Notes: a model not told the origin generated them from the sequence alone. 64,000 nucleotides of DNA from Parabacteroides sp. AD58 (GCF_023744375.2 NZ_CP146284.1:1488001-1552000); one strand, 5' to 3'. Shown: positions 7,039-15,252, counted from the first letter of the stretch. Made by a program: numbers and translations.

Positions 7039-10000
7039 TTATTCTGTTATGCGCTGGCTTCCCCAGCTGATGTGTATTTTGCCTTCACTGTCCTGCGTGC
7101 GGATGAGCAGGCTGTCGATGACAGACATTGTGATGTCGAACTCCTCGAAGATTTCTGACTGTTCCTTGACCTCACCGGTCTTGATGAATTCGTTCAGACG
7201 CTCCTTGGTCAGTACCAGTGCCATCAGGTTCTGTTCGACCGAATCTTCGTAGGTGACGTAGTGGACATCCTTCATTTCTTTGGAATCGAGACGGATGAAA
7301 CGGAAGTAGAACTGTTCCATACGGGGGATGTTCCACTGCAGGGATTCCAGTATCACGTCGTTGCAGGTAGGTATGTTCACGGAGCTGCTCAGGCTCTGCT
7401 GTGTGCATATCAGGATGCCGTTGATGGTGGAGTCGAATTCGGTCACGATGCTCTGTCGTTTCTTGAAGGCTACATCTCCCTTGACCACAAATACAGGTCT
7501 GTCGGGAAAATGTTCCCGGATATAGCTCTCGTAGAGGTCGAAGGCCGCCAATGTGGTACATCCGATGGCAACCTTACCCGGTATTGTCCTTATGAGCCTT
7601 TCAATATAGCGGGTCTTGGAAGGATAACTGTCACCGTAGTATCCCTCTATCAGGTGAGGTACCGAACAGGCTTTGATAAGCAGCTTGATCTGCCTCATGA
7701 GTCTCAGTCCTGCATCCTTTTTCGTGTCTCCCGTGTTATTGTAGTACAGCTCACAGATGCGGCAGAATTCCTCGATTATGACACGGTATACCTCGTGTTC
7801 TCCTTCCGAGGGACGGACGGTATGTGTCCGTATCCGGTATTTCTCTCCTGCGAAGTCCCTGAATTTACGGGTGATGACCGTCTTGCCGATAAGTTCGGAG
7901 AGTTCGTCCTTGTTGTACACGTCCTGGTTCTGTTTCTCGATGCCGAATACAGTGGCTTTCCCCGGACAGTGGCAGGCACGGAAAAGGACATGCCCCCTGA
8001 AGGCGGGGAACGGTGTTCCGTAATCCGGGTTGTTCTCTTCCTCTATCTCGTGGTCCCTGTTTTCGTGGTAGACCTGCGGGCTCCAGCATATCATGTTTAC
8101 GGAGTTGTTGTAGAGTAGTTCGAACTGGCTGTACAGTTCCGCGATGTTGTTGCGGGTGGTTGTTCCCGTGTCGAGGATCTTGTACCTGAGCCTCCTGAAT
8201 ATGCACAGGATGTTTCTTGTACGCTGCGATGTGGGATTGGTGATTTCGTCCGACTCGTCGAAGACAAGGCACAGCTTGCCGGAAGTGCGTTTCACGAAAC
8301 GCATCAGTCCTCTTTTCAGTTTCCGGAGCATGGAGGTGGAGACGACAAGGAATGTCCCTTCCGGTATGTTGTTGAGGTCGCCGGCGGTCTGTATTGTACG
8401 GAAGCGTTCCTTGTTTATGGTAAGGAACGGTATCCAGGTCATGTTGGTGGCGATGGCCGGGGCAAGTATGATGACGTTCTTTGCCTTTCTGAACTTGAGC
8501 AGGTATTTCGCCCTGTGATAGACGGCGGCGGTCTTGCCTGAACCCTGCTGCCAGTTCAGCAGGGCGTAGCGTTTCTGCAACACGAGGTTCAGGTCGTGTT
8601 TCTGCAAGTCCGTGAATTCGCAGACTTCACCGTCCTTGTTGATGAATGTGGTGCGGTCCAGGTATTCCTTCAGGCCGGCATCTTCCCGCATTTCCGCAAA
8701 CTGGAGATTCTGGGTCTCGTATTGCCTCTGTTTGCGCCGTATCAGTTTACTGGCGGCACGGATCTGCCGCATGTTCTTTTCTGTGACGTTTTCCGGCATC
8801 GGGAGTTCGGCCCTTCCGAGTATGAGGTCGTTGATGCCTGCGGCCTTGTGCGTGACCTTGTCAAGCAGACGCGGGGCATATTGCTTCAGCTTGAAGCCGT
8901 AGGATGTCTTCACCAATGCCACTTCCTTGCGCGGCACCACGTTCTGCGAGGTGATGTACCTGCGGATGATGCCGAGAACCTTGCCGGTGGTCAGCTTCTT
9001 GCGTTCCCATTCCTTTATCTGTTCCCGGGTGGCATTTTCCGGCGGTTTCTGGTTGCGGAATTTGGACACCAGCGCCTCCGCCTTTTCGACATGCCTGTTC
9101 AGCACGGCATGGGCTTTCAGCTCGTACATGTATTTGGCGAGCCTGTACTCGAACTGTTCCAGCTCTTCTTTGTCTATATGGTTGCACTCCCGCATCAGCT
9201 GGAGGCGCAGCCGGTGTTTCATTTTCCGCACTTCGGCTATGCGTTTCTTCAGCTCATCCATGCTGACAAACTCTTCCGCGTTGTAGGGCTGCATTTCAAT
9301 ATGGAGGGAACGGCGGAGGAATACCATGATTTTTGTTGCGAAATTCTGCACGCCCACCGTAGAGAAGGCTGAATGTTCCAGCCTGGTCTGGCCGATGAAG
9401 GAGAAATTCGAGTTGATTTTCGCCACGCGTGTCTTTTCCCAGAACTCGTTCTGCATGAAGGAGAGAGGGACGATGACCATCAGGATTCCGGCAGGGTTGA
9501 GCACGTCATAGGCCTTGTCCATGTAGAATTCCTGCGACAGCCTGTAATCAAATTTCAGGTTGAAGGGCGGATTTCCGACAATGATGTCGAAACGCTGTTC
9601 GGGATTGTACAGCTGTATGTCGCATTTCTCGATATGAGCTTCCGGGTAGAGGTATCTGGCAACGGCCACCGCCTTGCCGTCAATGTCGAATCCGTAGGCA
9701 TTGTGCAGGTTGGGCAGATGGTTGAAGAAGTTGCCCATGCCGCAGCACATGTCAAGTACCATTTCCGCCGATGTCGGAGAAAGGGTCTCCACCATGCTCC
9801 GGCATATGTCGTGCGGGGTGAAGAACTGTCCCATCTCGAATTCCTTCTTGGCCTCGGCGTATTCATGGTAGCTGGTGAAATCCGCCTGCCTGAGGTTGTG
9901 CAGTCCTCCGATTCCCGTGTAGCAGTTGTAGATGCTTTCCTTCGAAACGAGGTCCTTGCCGGAGTCTATGGCGAAAAGGATTTTCTCGTTGATCTCGGCA

Positions 10001-10041
10001 CGCCTGTCCTGGGGAATCTGTTGGGGTATGATGGCATACAT
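7039..10041 (-). CDS. N6-adenine DNA methyltransferase fused to an SF2 helicase
   Basis: 1000 residues. Residues 73-77 read FFTPH, 97-104 DMCCGMGN (SAM-binding motif I) and 157-160 NPPF (catalytic motif IV), together a class-gamma N6-adenine methylase like type I HsdM or Eco57I. After a basic helical linker (about 265-440), residues 498-504 hold QQGSGKT (Walker A) and 595-598 DESD (Walker B), and the C-terminal RecA-like lobe follows, so this is an SNF2/DEAD-type helicase. No nuclease motif is seen, so it is not a complete restriction enzyme. The order resembles phage P1 DarB, which protects incoming DNA from type I restriction. The neighbouring ArdA-like gene supports an anti-restriction role. 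A modification or defence enzyme is the alternative. Confidence 0.8.
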   Translation of the reverse strand: MYAIIPQQIPQDRRAEINEKILFAIDSGKDLVSKESIYNCYTGIGGLHNLRQADFTSYHEYAEAKKEFEMGQFFTPHDICRSMVETLSPTSAEMVLDMCCGMGNFFNHLPNLHNAYGFDIDGKAVAVARYLYPEAHIEKCDIQLYNPEQRFDIIVGNPPFNLKFDYRLSQEFYMDKAYDVLNPAGILMVIVPLSFMQNEFWEKTRVAKINSNFSFIGQTRLEHSAFSTVGVQNFATKIMVFLRRSLHIEMQPYNAEEFVSMDELKKRIAEVRKMKHRLRLQLMRECNHIDKEELEQFEYRLAKYMYELKAHAVLNRHVEKAEALVSKFRNQKPPENATREQIKEWERKKLTTGKVLGIIRRYITSQNVVPRKEVALVKTSYGFKLKQYAPRLLDKVTHKAAGINDLILGRAELPMPENVTEKNMRQIRAASKLIRRKQRQYETQNLQFAEMREDAGLKEYLDRTTFINKDGEVCEFTDLQKHDLNLVLQKRYALLNWQQGSGKTAAVYHRAKYLLKFRKAKNVIILAPAIATNMTWIPFLTINKERFRTIQTAGDLNNIPEGTFLVVSTSMLRKLKRGLMRFVKRTSGKLCLVFDESDEITNPTSQRTRNILCIFRRLRYKILDTGTTTRNNIAELYSQFELLYNNSVNMICWSPQVYHENRDHEIEEENNPDYGTPFPAFRGHVLFRACHCPGKATVFGIEKQNQDVYNKDELSELIGKTVITRKFRDFAGEKYRIRTHTVRPSEGEHEVYRVIIEEFCRICELYYNNTGDTKKDAGLRLMRQIKLLIKACSVPHLIEGYYGDSYPSKTRYIERLIRTIPGKVAIGCTTLAAFDLYESYIREHFPDRPVFVVKGDVAFKKRQSIVTEFDSTINGILICTQQSLSSSVNIPTCNDVILESLQWNIPRMEQFYFRFIRLDSKEMKDVHYVTYEDSVEQNLMALVLTKERLNEFIKTGEVKEQSEIFEEFDITMSVIDSLLIRTQDSEGKIHISWGSQRITE

Positions 10042-10070
10042 GTCTTTTCTTTTTTAATGGTTGGAAACGA

Positions 10071-10103
10071 AGACACCCCGCAAGGATGTCTTACGGGGTG
10101 TCT
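10071..10103. terminator. Hairpin between operon genes
   Basis: AGACACCCCG and CGGGGTGTCT form a perfect 10-bp stem with a 13-nt loop in the 80-nt gap after the 313-aa gene. Read leftward it is followed by TCGTTTCC, only a weak U-run, so it may partly reduce transcription into the methylase/helicase gene or stabilise the upstream message. Confidence 0.6.
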
Positions 10104-10121
10104 GAATAAGTATTTCATGAA

Positions 10122-11063
10122 TCACTCTTCTCTGAGTGTGATTTCATCCAGCCGCAGCCTTCTGTAGCAGTTCTCTGCGGCCTGGCTGTCCTTGAAGCGT
10201 ACGTCGATGCGTCCGTTCTTGTAGAACTTGATCTGTTCTGCGTTGCTCAGGGTGAGGTTGTACCATTCGGTTATATCCACATCGCGTCTGTCAAGGCCGA
10301 TGACCATACCGCTTGAACCGTTTATCACGTCATCTGCCCCGTATGCGATACCTTCGCAGAAAATGTCCACTTTCCTTCCGCAGTCATACGAGAACTCATA
10401 TTCCCGGTGGTATTCCAGATGGATGCTGTCCCAGGACACGATGTCAGGGAAAGTTATCTTGTCCTTTTTCAGTTCGGGCTTCACCTTGCTCCAGCGGGAA
10501 GGCTGTACCGTTTTCAGGAAACGGGCCAGCAGTTCTTCCTCTGCGGTCTCACGGAAACTTTTTCCGCCGAGGTGTTCAATGACCATGTCCACGTAAGTCT
10601 GGTAGACCGGACGGAATCCCATGCGCATGGCCTTCTCGTCGATTACAGGAATGGGTACGTCTACATTGTAGGTCCTGTTGAAATAGGAAATGATGCGATT
10701 CGCGAAATTCGCGTTGGCATTGCAGTTGTTGTCCGCAAGCTCGTTGATGAGGTCAAACGGTTTGAATTCGTTGTGGGTATAGTCATCCTCCCCGCTGTTG
10801 TTGAAATAGAAATTCCGTATGGAGACCTTACCGTTATCCTCATACTTGAAGCTCTTGATTTCCCGGTACCGTTCCGCTTCTTCCTTGAAGATGGCATACC
10901 AACGGTCGATACGGTCAAGCGTCTTGTAGAGCTGGTCCTGCTGGAGCTGGCAATACTGCCTGTCCTGTTCTGTAATCTTGTCCTCGTTCCTTACTTGCAC
11001 GTTCAGGATACCTGTGAGCAGGTCAGTGTGGCTGCCTGCTGTTCTTGTTGCTGTTGTCTGCAT
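10122..11063 (-). CDS. Hypothetical protein, 313 aa
   Basis: Starts MQTTATRTAGSHTDLLTG. Residues 30-70 predict a helical region (EQDRQYCQLQQDQLYKTLD), the centre is asparagine- and aromatic-rich (ADNNCNANANFANRI), and the C-terminal third looks beta-rich (MVIGLDRRDVDITEWYNL). No signal peptide, membrane segment or catalytic motif is visible. It is 12 nt downstream of the first gene of the block. Confidence 0.6.
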   Translation of the reverse strand: MQTTATRTAGSHTDLLTGILNVQVRNEDKITEQDRQYCQLQQDQLYKTLDRIDRWYAIFKEEAERYREIKSFKYEDNGKVSIRNFYFNNSGEDDYTHNEFKPFDLINELADNNCNANANFANRIISYFNRTYNVDVPIPVIDEKAMRMGFRPVYQTYVDMVIEHLGGKSFRETAEEELLARFLKTVQPSRWSKVKPELKKDKITFPDIVSWDSIHLEYHREYEFSYDCGRKVDIFCEGIAYGADDVINGSSGMVIGLDRRDVDITEWYNLTLSNAEQIKFYKNGRIDVRFKDSQAAENCYRRLRLDEITLREE

Positions 11064-11075
11064 AACTGTATTGTT

Positions 11076-11906
11076 TTAGAGATTGTCAATTTCGGGTTTG
11101 ATACGGTAACAGTAGGTGATGTGGCTGTCCATGTCCTTGACCAGCTTGACCTGTTCGGGATAAAAGTTGAGACGCCGTTCCACGGCCTGGACATCTATTT
11201 TGTCCCACTCGTGCTGCGGCAGGAACCGGTTCTCATGACGGAAACACCAGAGAACGATATGGTTTTCCTGGTTGCCCTTGAACACGGTCCCTTCATAGTC
11301 CTTCAGGAACTGTAGGAAGTCCTCTTCGGTCCTGAAAGCCTTGTCGAAGCCTTGGTACAGGTTACGTGCGTCCGGACCCGTGTTTTTTGTCAGATAATAC
11401 TGTCTCCATGTCTCAGTGGTGAAATCGCCGTAGAGAGGGTCAGGTTCGGAATAGGACCATAACGGCACTTTTGCCGTGAATGCAACGGCACCGTTGGCGC
11501 ACGCACCGCAGTTGCCCCAGTCTTGGAATATCCCTTCCGTCCATCTGACGAACTTCAACTGGAGGGGGTCAATATGGTGGAAGGATCCTCCGCTGACACT
11601 TAAACCGATACCGTCATACTCTTCCCATATGAAAGGGATATAGGGGATTTCACAGATGGAAATCAGTCCGTCCGTATTTTTGCGTTTCTCGATGAGGGCG
11701 TTGCCGTAATATTTCCCGTATCTGTCCACATAGATGAGTCTGTCACCGACCTGTGGAATCTTTTCAGAGCGTGTCCTTTCTATCAGTTCCACATAACCGT
11801 TGGCCATATCCACGTCCTGCTGTGTCAGCCGGTGTTCATGATCGTACAGAATGTTCAGTGGTTTGAGTGTTTCCACCGTGTACTTGTTCTTTGTTGCCTG
11901 TAACAT
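11076..11906 (-). CDS. First gene of the leftward block, unknown (DUF4121-like?)
   Basis: 276 residues, MLQATKNKYTVETLKPLN... The central GNCGACANGAVAF is cysteine/glycine-rich and is followed by an aromatic stretch (WSYSEPDPLYGDF). It reminds me of DUF4121 proteins in Bacteroides elements, but I cannot confirm this. The gene heads the operon and its leader carries hairpin copy A. A degenerate copy of its first 107 or so codons is found at about 13,926-14,216, showing that this part of the element was duplicated. Confidence 0.6.
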   Translation of the reverse strand: MLQATKNKYTVETLKPLNILYDHEHRLTQQDVDMANGYVELIERTRSEKIPQVGDRLIYVDRYGKYYGNALIEKRKNTDGLISICEIPYIPFIWEEYDGIGLSVSGGSFHHIDPLQLKFVRWTEGIFQDWGNCGACANGAVAFTAKVPLWSYSEPDPLYGDFTTETWRQYYLTKNTGPDARNLYQGFDKAFRTEEDFLQFLKDYEGTVFKGNQENHIVLWCFRHENRFLPQHEWDKIDVQAVERRLNFYPEQVKLVKDMDSHITYCYRIKPEIDNL

Positions 11907-11941
11907 AACATTTGATTTTTTGTTAGTCCGGCTTCTGGGGC

Positions 11942-12118
11942 CGGAGTTCCCATAACTACAGGCTTAAAAAGGTCGTGTTCCGTACATGCAAGGCTTCGGG
12001 AAAAAATACCGCAAGCCCTCCGGGGCGAGGATGATTTTTTCCACGAACCCGAAGGGCTTGGCCTTGCTTGTACGAGAAGAACACGAATTACCTTTGCCTG
12101 TGGTTATGGGGACTCGGC
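11942..12118. repeat. 177-bp long hairpin, copy A
   Basis: Arms pair as CCCATAACTACAGGC (11949-11963) with GCCTGTGGTTATGGG (12096-12110), AAAGG with CCTTT, TCGTGTTC with GAACACGA, CGTACATGCAAGGC with GCCTTGCTTGTACG, and CTTCGGG with CCCGAAG. The core (GGGAAAAAATACCGCAAG, then GCGAGGATGATTTTTTCC) matches copy B at 6904-6941. The third, degenerate copy of this leader at 14.24 kb lacks 185 bp corresponding to 11928-12112. Confidence 0.75.
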
Positions 12119-12281
12119 TGCGGTATGACTTCTCCTTTTGAGGTATGTTTGTGCGGTGAGATTATGGCCTTTTTATTCGGCCTTTTCAGAAAGAAATGTT
12201 ATCTTTACAAATGAAATAATGAGTTGTTTGAAAGCATGAGAAATATAGCGGTTCGGAACAGTCCGGCTTTTTCTTATCCAT
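11964..12281 (-). pseudogene. Broken reading frame spanning hairpin copy A
   Basis: A single frame of 106 codons runs from ATG at 12281 (MDKKKPDCSEPLYF) to a TAA at 11964-11966, interrupted by TGA at 12186-12188 and TAA at 12162-12164. Its C-terminal part (SKAKPFGFVEKIILAP, then LRYFFPKPCMYGTR) aligns with the 72-aa protein of copy B. Its N-terminal part matches the 63-aa frame at 14217-14408. I read it as a decayed member of a small-protein family, though nucleotide-level conservation of a structured element would give the same picture. Confidence 0.4.
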
Positions 12282-12282
12282 T
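12201..12282. repeat. Conserved 82-bp block, copy 1
   Basis: 79 of 82 positions match 14328-14409, far above the roughly 70-75% identity of the rest of the duplication. It contains GTTCGGAACAGTCCGGC followed by a T-run on the + strand, a small terminator-like hairpin. The promoter-like box is TATCTTTA here and TATCTTTG in copy 2. Confidence 0.65.
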
Positions 12283-12362
12283 ACAACAAATTTAGAAATA
12301 TATAATTATTCTAAGAAAGGAAATAACATAAAATTACTTATTCTATTACATGTGAAACTGTT

Positions 12363-13592
12363 TTAATGTTTTATATATAGAGAGTTATCTTTTGCATACT
12401 GCCCCTGACAGAATATAGGATACCCGTATGCAAATGTTGGTTCATTTGTAAAAGGATTATTCAGGTAATTTTGCAATTCATTAAAAGATTTGCTGATATT
12501 TGCTGTTTGTCTTATATCAGTCACAGTCAGTAGAATAATTTGGGATTCTTTTAGAACTTCTTCACGTTGTTTTTCTTCAAGATACGGTCCTTTTAATGCT
12601 GATAAGACTTCTTGATAATTGAATCTGCTTGCAATTAAAAAATACGCACTTGTGCCATAAGTCAATGAACGGACAAAAACAAGTTCGTTCAGATTAGAAG
12701 GAGTTTCTATAAACAGTCCATTTTCTGGCGTATCCATAGATACCGTGAAATTTTTATGTACAACTTTCCCAACACATAAACTTTCTATGTCTTTCAGGTC
12801 TAAATTCTGTTTCCCTACCTCTATCAGAGTTTTGGCAAAATCATCATTGTCATCAATACAGTACCACAGATCATTTAAATTTTTCAATTCCGCTAATTTT
12901 GCTATATATGGTCTTTTGGGGAATCTGTGTTTCTCATATTCTTTTGAACTAATCGCATCATTCATTTTTTTCAAATATTTATTTAACCTCGCGTCATCCA
13001 AATAGGTAATATATGGATCCTGGAAATTAAAGTAAAGATTGATGTTTTTTTTCTTTTCCATTATCTCTTTATCAAAAGAAGTGGCAAAAGTATTTTTAGG
13101 AAAAACAGCACCCACATAAATTCGCGGAGGATTGGCGTTGCACCACCATCCTTGTATTCCAAGGTATCTGCTGCTTATGTCTATTTCATAGTCATTACTT
13201 TCATCAATGAGAATATCCCATTGAGGTGAAGTATTGATTGTTTTGTCTTCCAGAATCTCAATAAGCCTGTATTTTGTTCTGACAGCATTTGCATGTGTGT
13301 GAATGTTGATTGATTTTTCTACTTTTATGATATATTCATGTCCATACTCGTAAATAAACCCTGTTATTCCTTCAAATGGTAATCTTGAATATTCACGTTC
13401 GCCTTCTTCCTTGACAAGCAGACATTCTATAGGCTTACTACTACCCAAAGGAATATATGTACTTGTTTCATGAGAAATATACATTTTGACGATTTCTTGT
13501 TTATCCTCAAGTTCATTATTCTTGTCACACCCAATGAAGTTGGATACACAAAGGAAGAGCATAAAGATTTTGAGTAAAATTTTCTTTTTCAT
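12363..13592 (-). CDS. CDC-like (thiol-activated cytolysin) lipoprotein with DUF4377
   Basis: 409 residues. A lipoprotein signal ends at FIGC (Cys22). Residues about 35-118 fit DUF4377: a conserved C, then LPFEGITGFIYEYGHEY, then TKYRLIEIL. From about 155 the protein follows the cholesterol-dependent cytolysin core: PPRIYVGAVF (compare YPGAL), KNFTVSMDTPENGLF at 280-294 (compare YTVSVDAP), VRSLTYGTSAYF at 307-318 (compare SSVAYGR) and, at the end, YGYPIFCQGQYAKDNS (compare PISYTTSFLRDN). It stops there, so the membrane-recognition domain 4 with its undecapeptide is missing. I infer a surface-anchored pore-forming-fold protein, possibly for antagonism between bacteria. It is AT-rich compared with the flanking operon and lies between duplicated sequences, both signs of separate acquisition. 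Confidence 0.65.
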   Translation of the reverse strand: MKKKILLKIFMLFLCVSNFIGCDKNNELEDKQEIVKMYISHETSTYIPLGSSKPIECLLVKEEGEREYSRLPFEGITGFIYEYGHEYIIKVEKSINIHTHANAVRTKYRLIEILEDKTINTSPQWDILIDESNDYEIDISSRYLGIQGWWCNANPPRIYVGAVFPKNTFATSFDKEIMEKKKNINLYFNFQDPYITYLDDARLNKYLKKMNDAISSKEYEKHRFPKRPYIAKLAELKNLNDLWYCIDDNDDFAKTLIEVGKQNLDLKDIESLCVGKVVHKNFTVSMDTPENGLFIETPSNLNELVFVRSLTYGTSAYFLIASRFNYQEVLSALKGPYLEEKQREEVLKESQIILLTVTDIRQTANISKSFNELQNYLNNPFTNEPTFAYGYPIFCQGQYAKDNSLYIKH

Positions 13593-13925
13593 ATACTTAA
13601 TCTAGGTCTAATTTATGTAAAATGATTATTCGTAATTATTGTCAGAATTTCATATGTTTTTTTGAAAAAAAATTCATTCAGTAAAATGCGTACCTTCTTA
13701 AATAACAAAAGTAAAACTTTTATTATTTAACGCAGAATGGAAAAAATATCCCTATTTAGAAATGTTAAAACATCAAAATATACATTCCAAAAACAATTTT
13801 CATAAAGTATCTTTTTATTTTTTAGTAGAAGTACTTAAGATTATAGATACGATTATTTTACCGTATAGAATTGAAGGCATTTTGTCCATTTGACGAATAT
13901 CAACAAGCAGGTAGCGATATGTGCA
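13593..13925. other. AT-rich intergenic stretch
   Basis: No convincing gene. It holds a leftward promoter-like box, CAAAAGTA at 13706-13713 (TACTTTTG on the minus strand), about 115 nt upstream of the cytolysin-like gene. The rest is AT-rich with no stable hairpin. Confidence 0.5.
13706..13713 (-). promoter_or_regulatory. Putative -7 box for the cytolysin-like gene
   Basis: TACTTTTG on the minus strand fits the Bacteroidales TAnnTTTG consensus. No good -33 TTTG is found at the usual distance. Confidence 0.4.
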
Positions 13926-14216
13926 AAGCTCCCTGCTGATGCTTAAACCGGTATCGCCATACTTTTTTCAGATGAAAAGGAGGAGTGTAGATAGAAATTA
14001 GCCTGCTTATTTCCTTCGGTTTTCGATGAGGGATACCATAATACTTTCCGTACCTGTCCACATAGATGAATCTATCCCTGATTTACAGAGTCTTTTCAGA
14101 ACGTGTCCTTTCAATCAGTTCCACACAACCACGTTCTGTTGTGTCAACCAATACCAGTTGAGCATTCAACGTTTTTTCTACCGTGTACTTCTTCTTCGCT
14201 TTCTATAACGTAACAT
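13926..14216 (-). pseudogene. Degenerate copy of the 5' part of the 11076-11906 gene
   Basis: Base-by-base it follows the first third of the 276-aa gene (GATGAGGG, CCACATAGATGA, CAGAACGTGTCCTTTCAATC and others) with many substitutions and small indels that destroy the frame. It covers roughly codons 1-107 and ends abruptly at about 13,926, so the rest of the gene is absent. The upstream leader is also duplicated (14217-14409) but lacks the hairpin module. Confidence 0.75.
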
Positions 14217-14408
14217 TTATAACATTTGATTTTTTGTTAGTTCAGCTATGGTATGGCTTTTCCTTTGAGATGTGTTTGTTGGATGAGATTGTGGCCCTTT
14301 TATTCGGTCTTTTCTGAAAGAAATATTATCTTTGCAAATGAGATAATGAGTTGTTTGAAAGCATGAGAAATATAGCAGTTCGGAACAGTCCGGCTTTTTC
14401 TTATCCAT
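14217..14408 (-). CDS. Possible 63-aa protein, short form of the hairpin-gene family
   Basis: Open frame MDKKKPDCSELLYFSCF... ending KNQML. Its first 45 or so codons match the broken frame in copy 1 without the stop codons. The frame then passes through the place where copy 1 has the 185-bp hairpin and ends just after. Whether it is translated is unclear, since the conserved part could equally be an RNA on the opposite strand. Confidence 0.3.
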   Translation of the reverse strand: MDKKKPDCSELLYFSCFQTTHYLICKDNISFRKDRIKGPQSHPTNTSQRKSHTIAELTKNQML

Positions 14409-14409
14409 T
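14327..14409 (+). ncRNA. Candidate short RNA, copy 2 of the conserved block
   Basis: TATCTTTG at 14327-14334 is a perfect -7 box on the + strand, although no -33 TTTG sits at the standard distance. A transcript starting near 14341 would end after CGGAACAGTCCG and CTTTTTC at about 14400, giving about 60 nt. The block is 79/82 identical to 12201-12282. A leftward short ORF uses the same bases, so this is a hypothesis only. Confidence 0.3.
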
Positions 14410-14500
14410 GCCCGTTCTCGTGCGAGTTTGCTCCAATCTGTTGATAGTCAAATAAAAACTATCTTATTACAACAAATATAGTGAAAATATTGGCCCATAC

Positions 14501-14540
14501 AAAAAAAAGACTTGCCTGCGAACAGACAAGTCTTCTTTTT
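14501..14540 (-). terminator. Terminator of rplU-rpmA
   Basis: AAGACTTG (14507-14514) and CAAGTCTT (14527-14534) form the stem; leftward transcripts then meet the run of A residues at 14501-14508, a U-tract in RNA. It marks the edge of the core chromosome. Confidence 0.8.
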
Positions 14541-14558
14541 ATTCTTTAAACCGAATAT

Positions 14559-14825
14559 TTATGCTTCTGCTTTGATTTCCTTTACAGAAACGAATGAACG
14601 GTCTTCTTTTCCTTTGTGGAATGTTACGATACCATCAACCAAAGCATACAAAGTATGATCTTTTCCCATACCTACGTTTGCTCCCGGATGATGAGCTGTT
14701 CCTCTCTGACGTACGATGATGTTACCTGCTTTTGCAACTTCACCACCGAACAACTTAATACCTAATCGTTTGCTTTCTGATTCACGGCCGTTCTTAGAAC
14801 TACCAACACCTTTCTTATGTGCCAT
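14559..14825 (-). CDS. rpmA: 50S ribosomal protein L27
   Basis: 88 residues, the normal length. The N-terminus [18 protein letters not shown] and the [17 protein letters not shown] stretch are diagnostic of L27, which sits at the peptidyl-transferase centre. There is no cleaved N-terminal extension of the Firmicutes type. It follows rplU by 22 nt and shares its promoter and the terminator at 14.5 kb. Confidence 0.97.
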   Translation of the reverse strand: MAHKKGVGSSKNGRESESKRLGIKLFGGEVAKAGNIIVRQRGTAHHPGANVGMGKDHTLYALVDGIVTFHKGKEDRSFVSVKEIKAEA

Positions 14826-14847
14826 TTCTTCTTACTCCTTTTAAACG

Positions 14848-15165
14848 TTAAGCAACAACTTCTTTAATCAATACTTCTGTGAACTGCTGACGGTGACCGT
14901 TCAATTTACGATAACCTTTTCTTCTCTTCTTGTGGAATACCAATACCTTGTCACCCTTTACAAGCGGAGAAACTACTTCACATACTACTTTTGCGCCCTC
15001 TACTACCGGAGCACCAACTTTTACTTCGCCGTTGTTATCAACCAATAATACTTTGTCGAATTCAACAACTGCGCCATTTTCAGCGTTCTGAATATGGTGA
15101 ACGAACAATTTTTTGCCCTGTTCTGCCTTGAACTGCTGACCGTTAATTTCTACAACTACGTACAT
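14848..15165 (-). CDS. rplU: 50S ribosomal protein L21
   Basis: 105 residues, standard L21. It starts [19 protein letters not shown] and has the basic [19 protein letters not shown] signature that contacts 23S rRNA. It is the first gene of the rplU-rpmA pair. The leader is about 80 nt and holds no obvious long hairpin, so autoregulation cannot be claimed from sequence. Confidence 0.97.
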   Translation of the reverse strand: MYVVVEINGQQFKAEQGKKLFVHHIQNAENGAVVEFDKVLLVDNNGEVKVGAPVVEGAKVVCEVVSPLVKGDKVLVFHKKRRKGYRKLNGHRQQFTEVLIKEVVA

Positions 15166-15252
15166 CTGTCTTTTTATCTTTAAACAGGTTAGGTCCCGGG
15201 GGTGAGTATTCTTTCTGATACTGCTTTTCTACCCTCTGCGGAAAATCGGATG

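Noticed and set aside
7261..9372. Long rightward open frames (up to 285 codons) opposite the methylase/helicase gene
   Set aside because: The minus strand carries clear methylase and helicase motifs; the antisense frames follow from codon bias and have no motifs.
6844..12118. Retron msr/msd RNA
   Set aside because: The hairpins are long, but there is no reverse transcriptase gene in the window.
14026..14208. Rightward 60-codon frame in the degenerate copy
   Set aside because: It is antisense to a pseudogene derived from the 11076-11906 gene and is explained by that homology.
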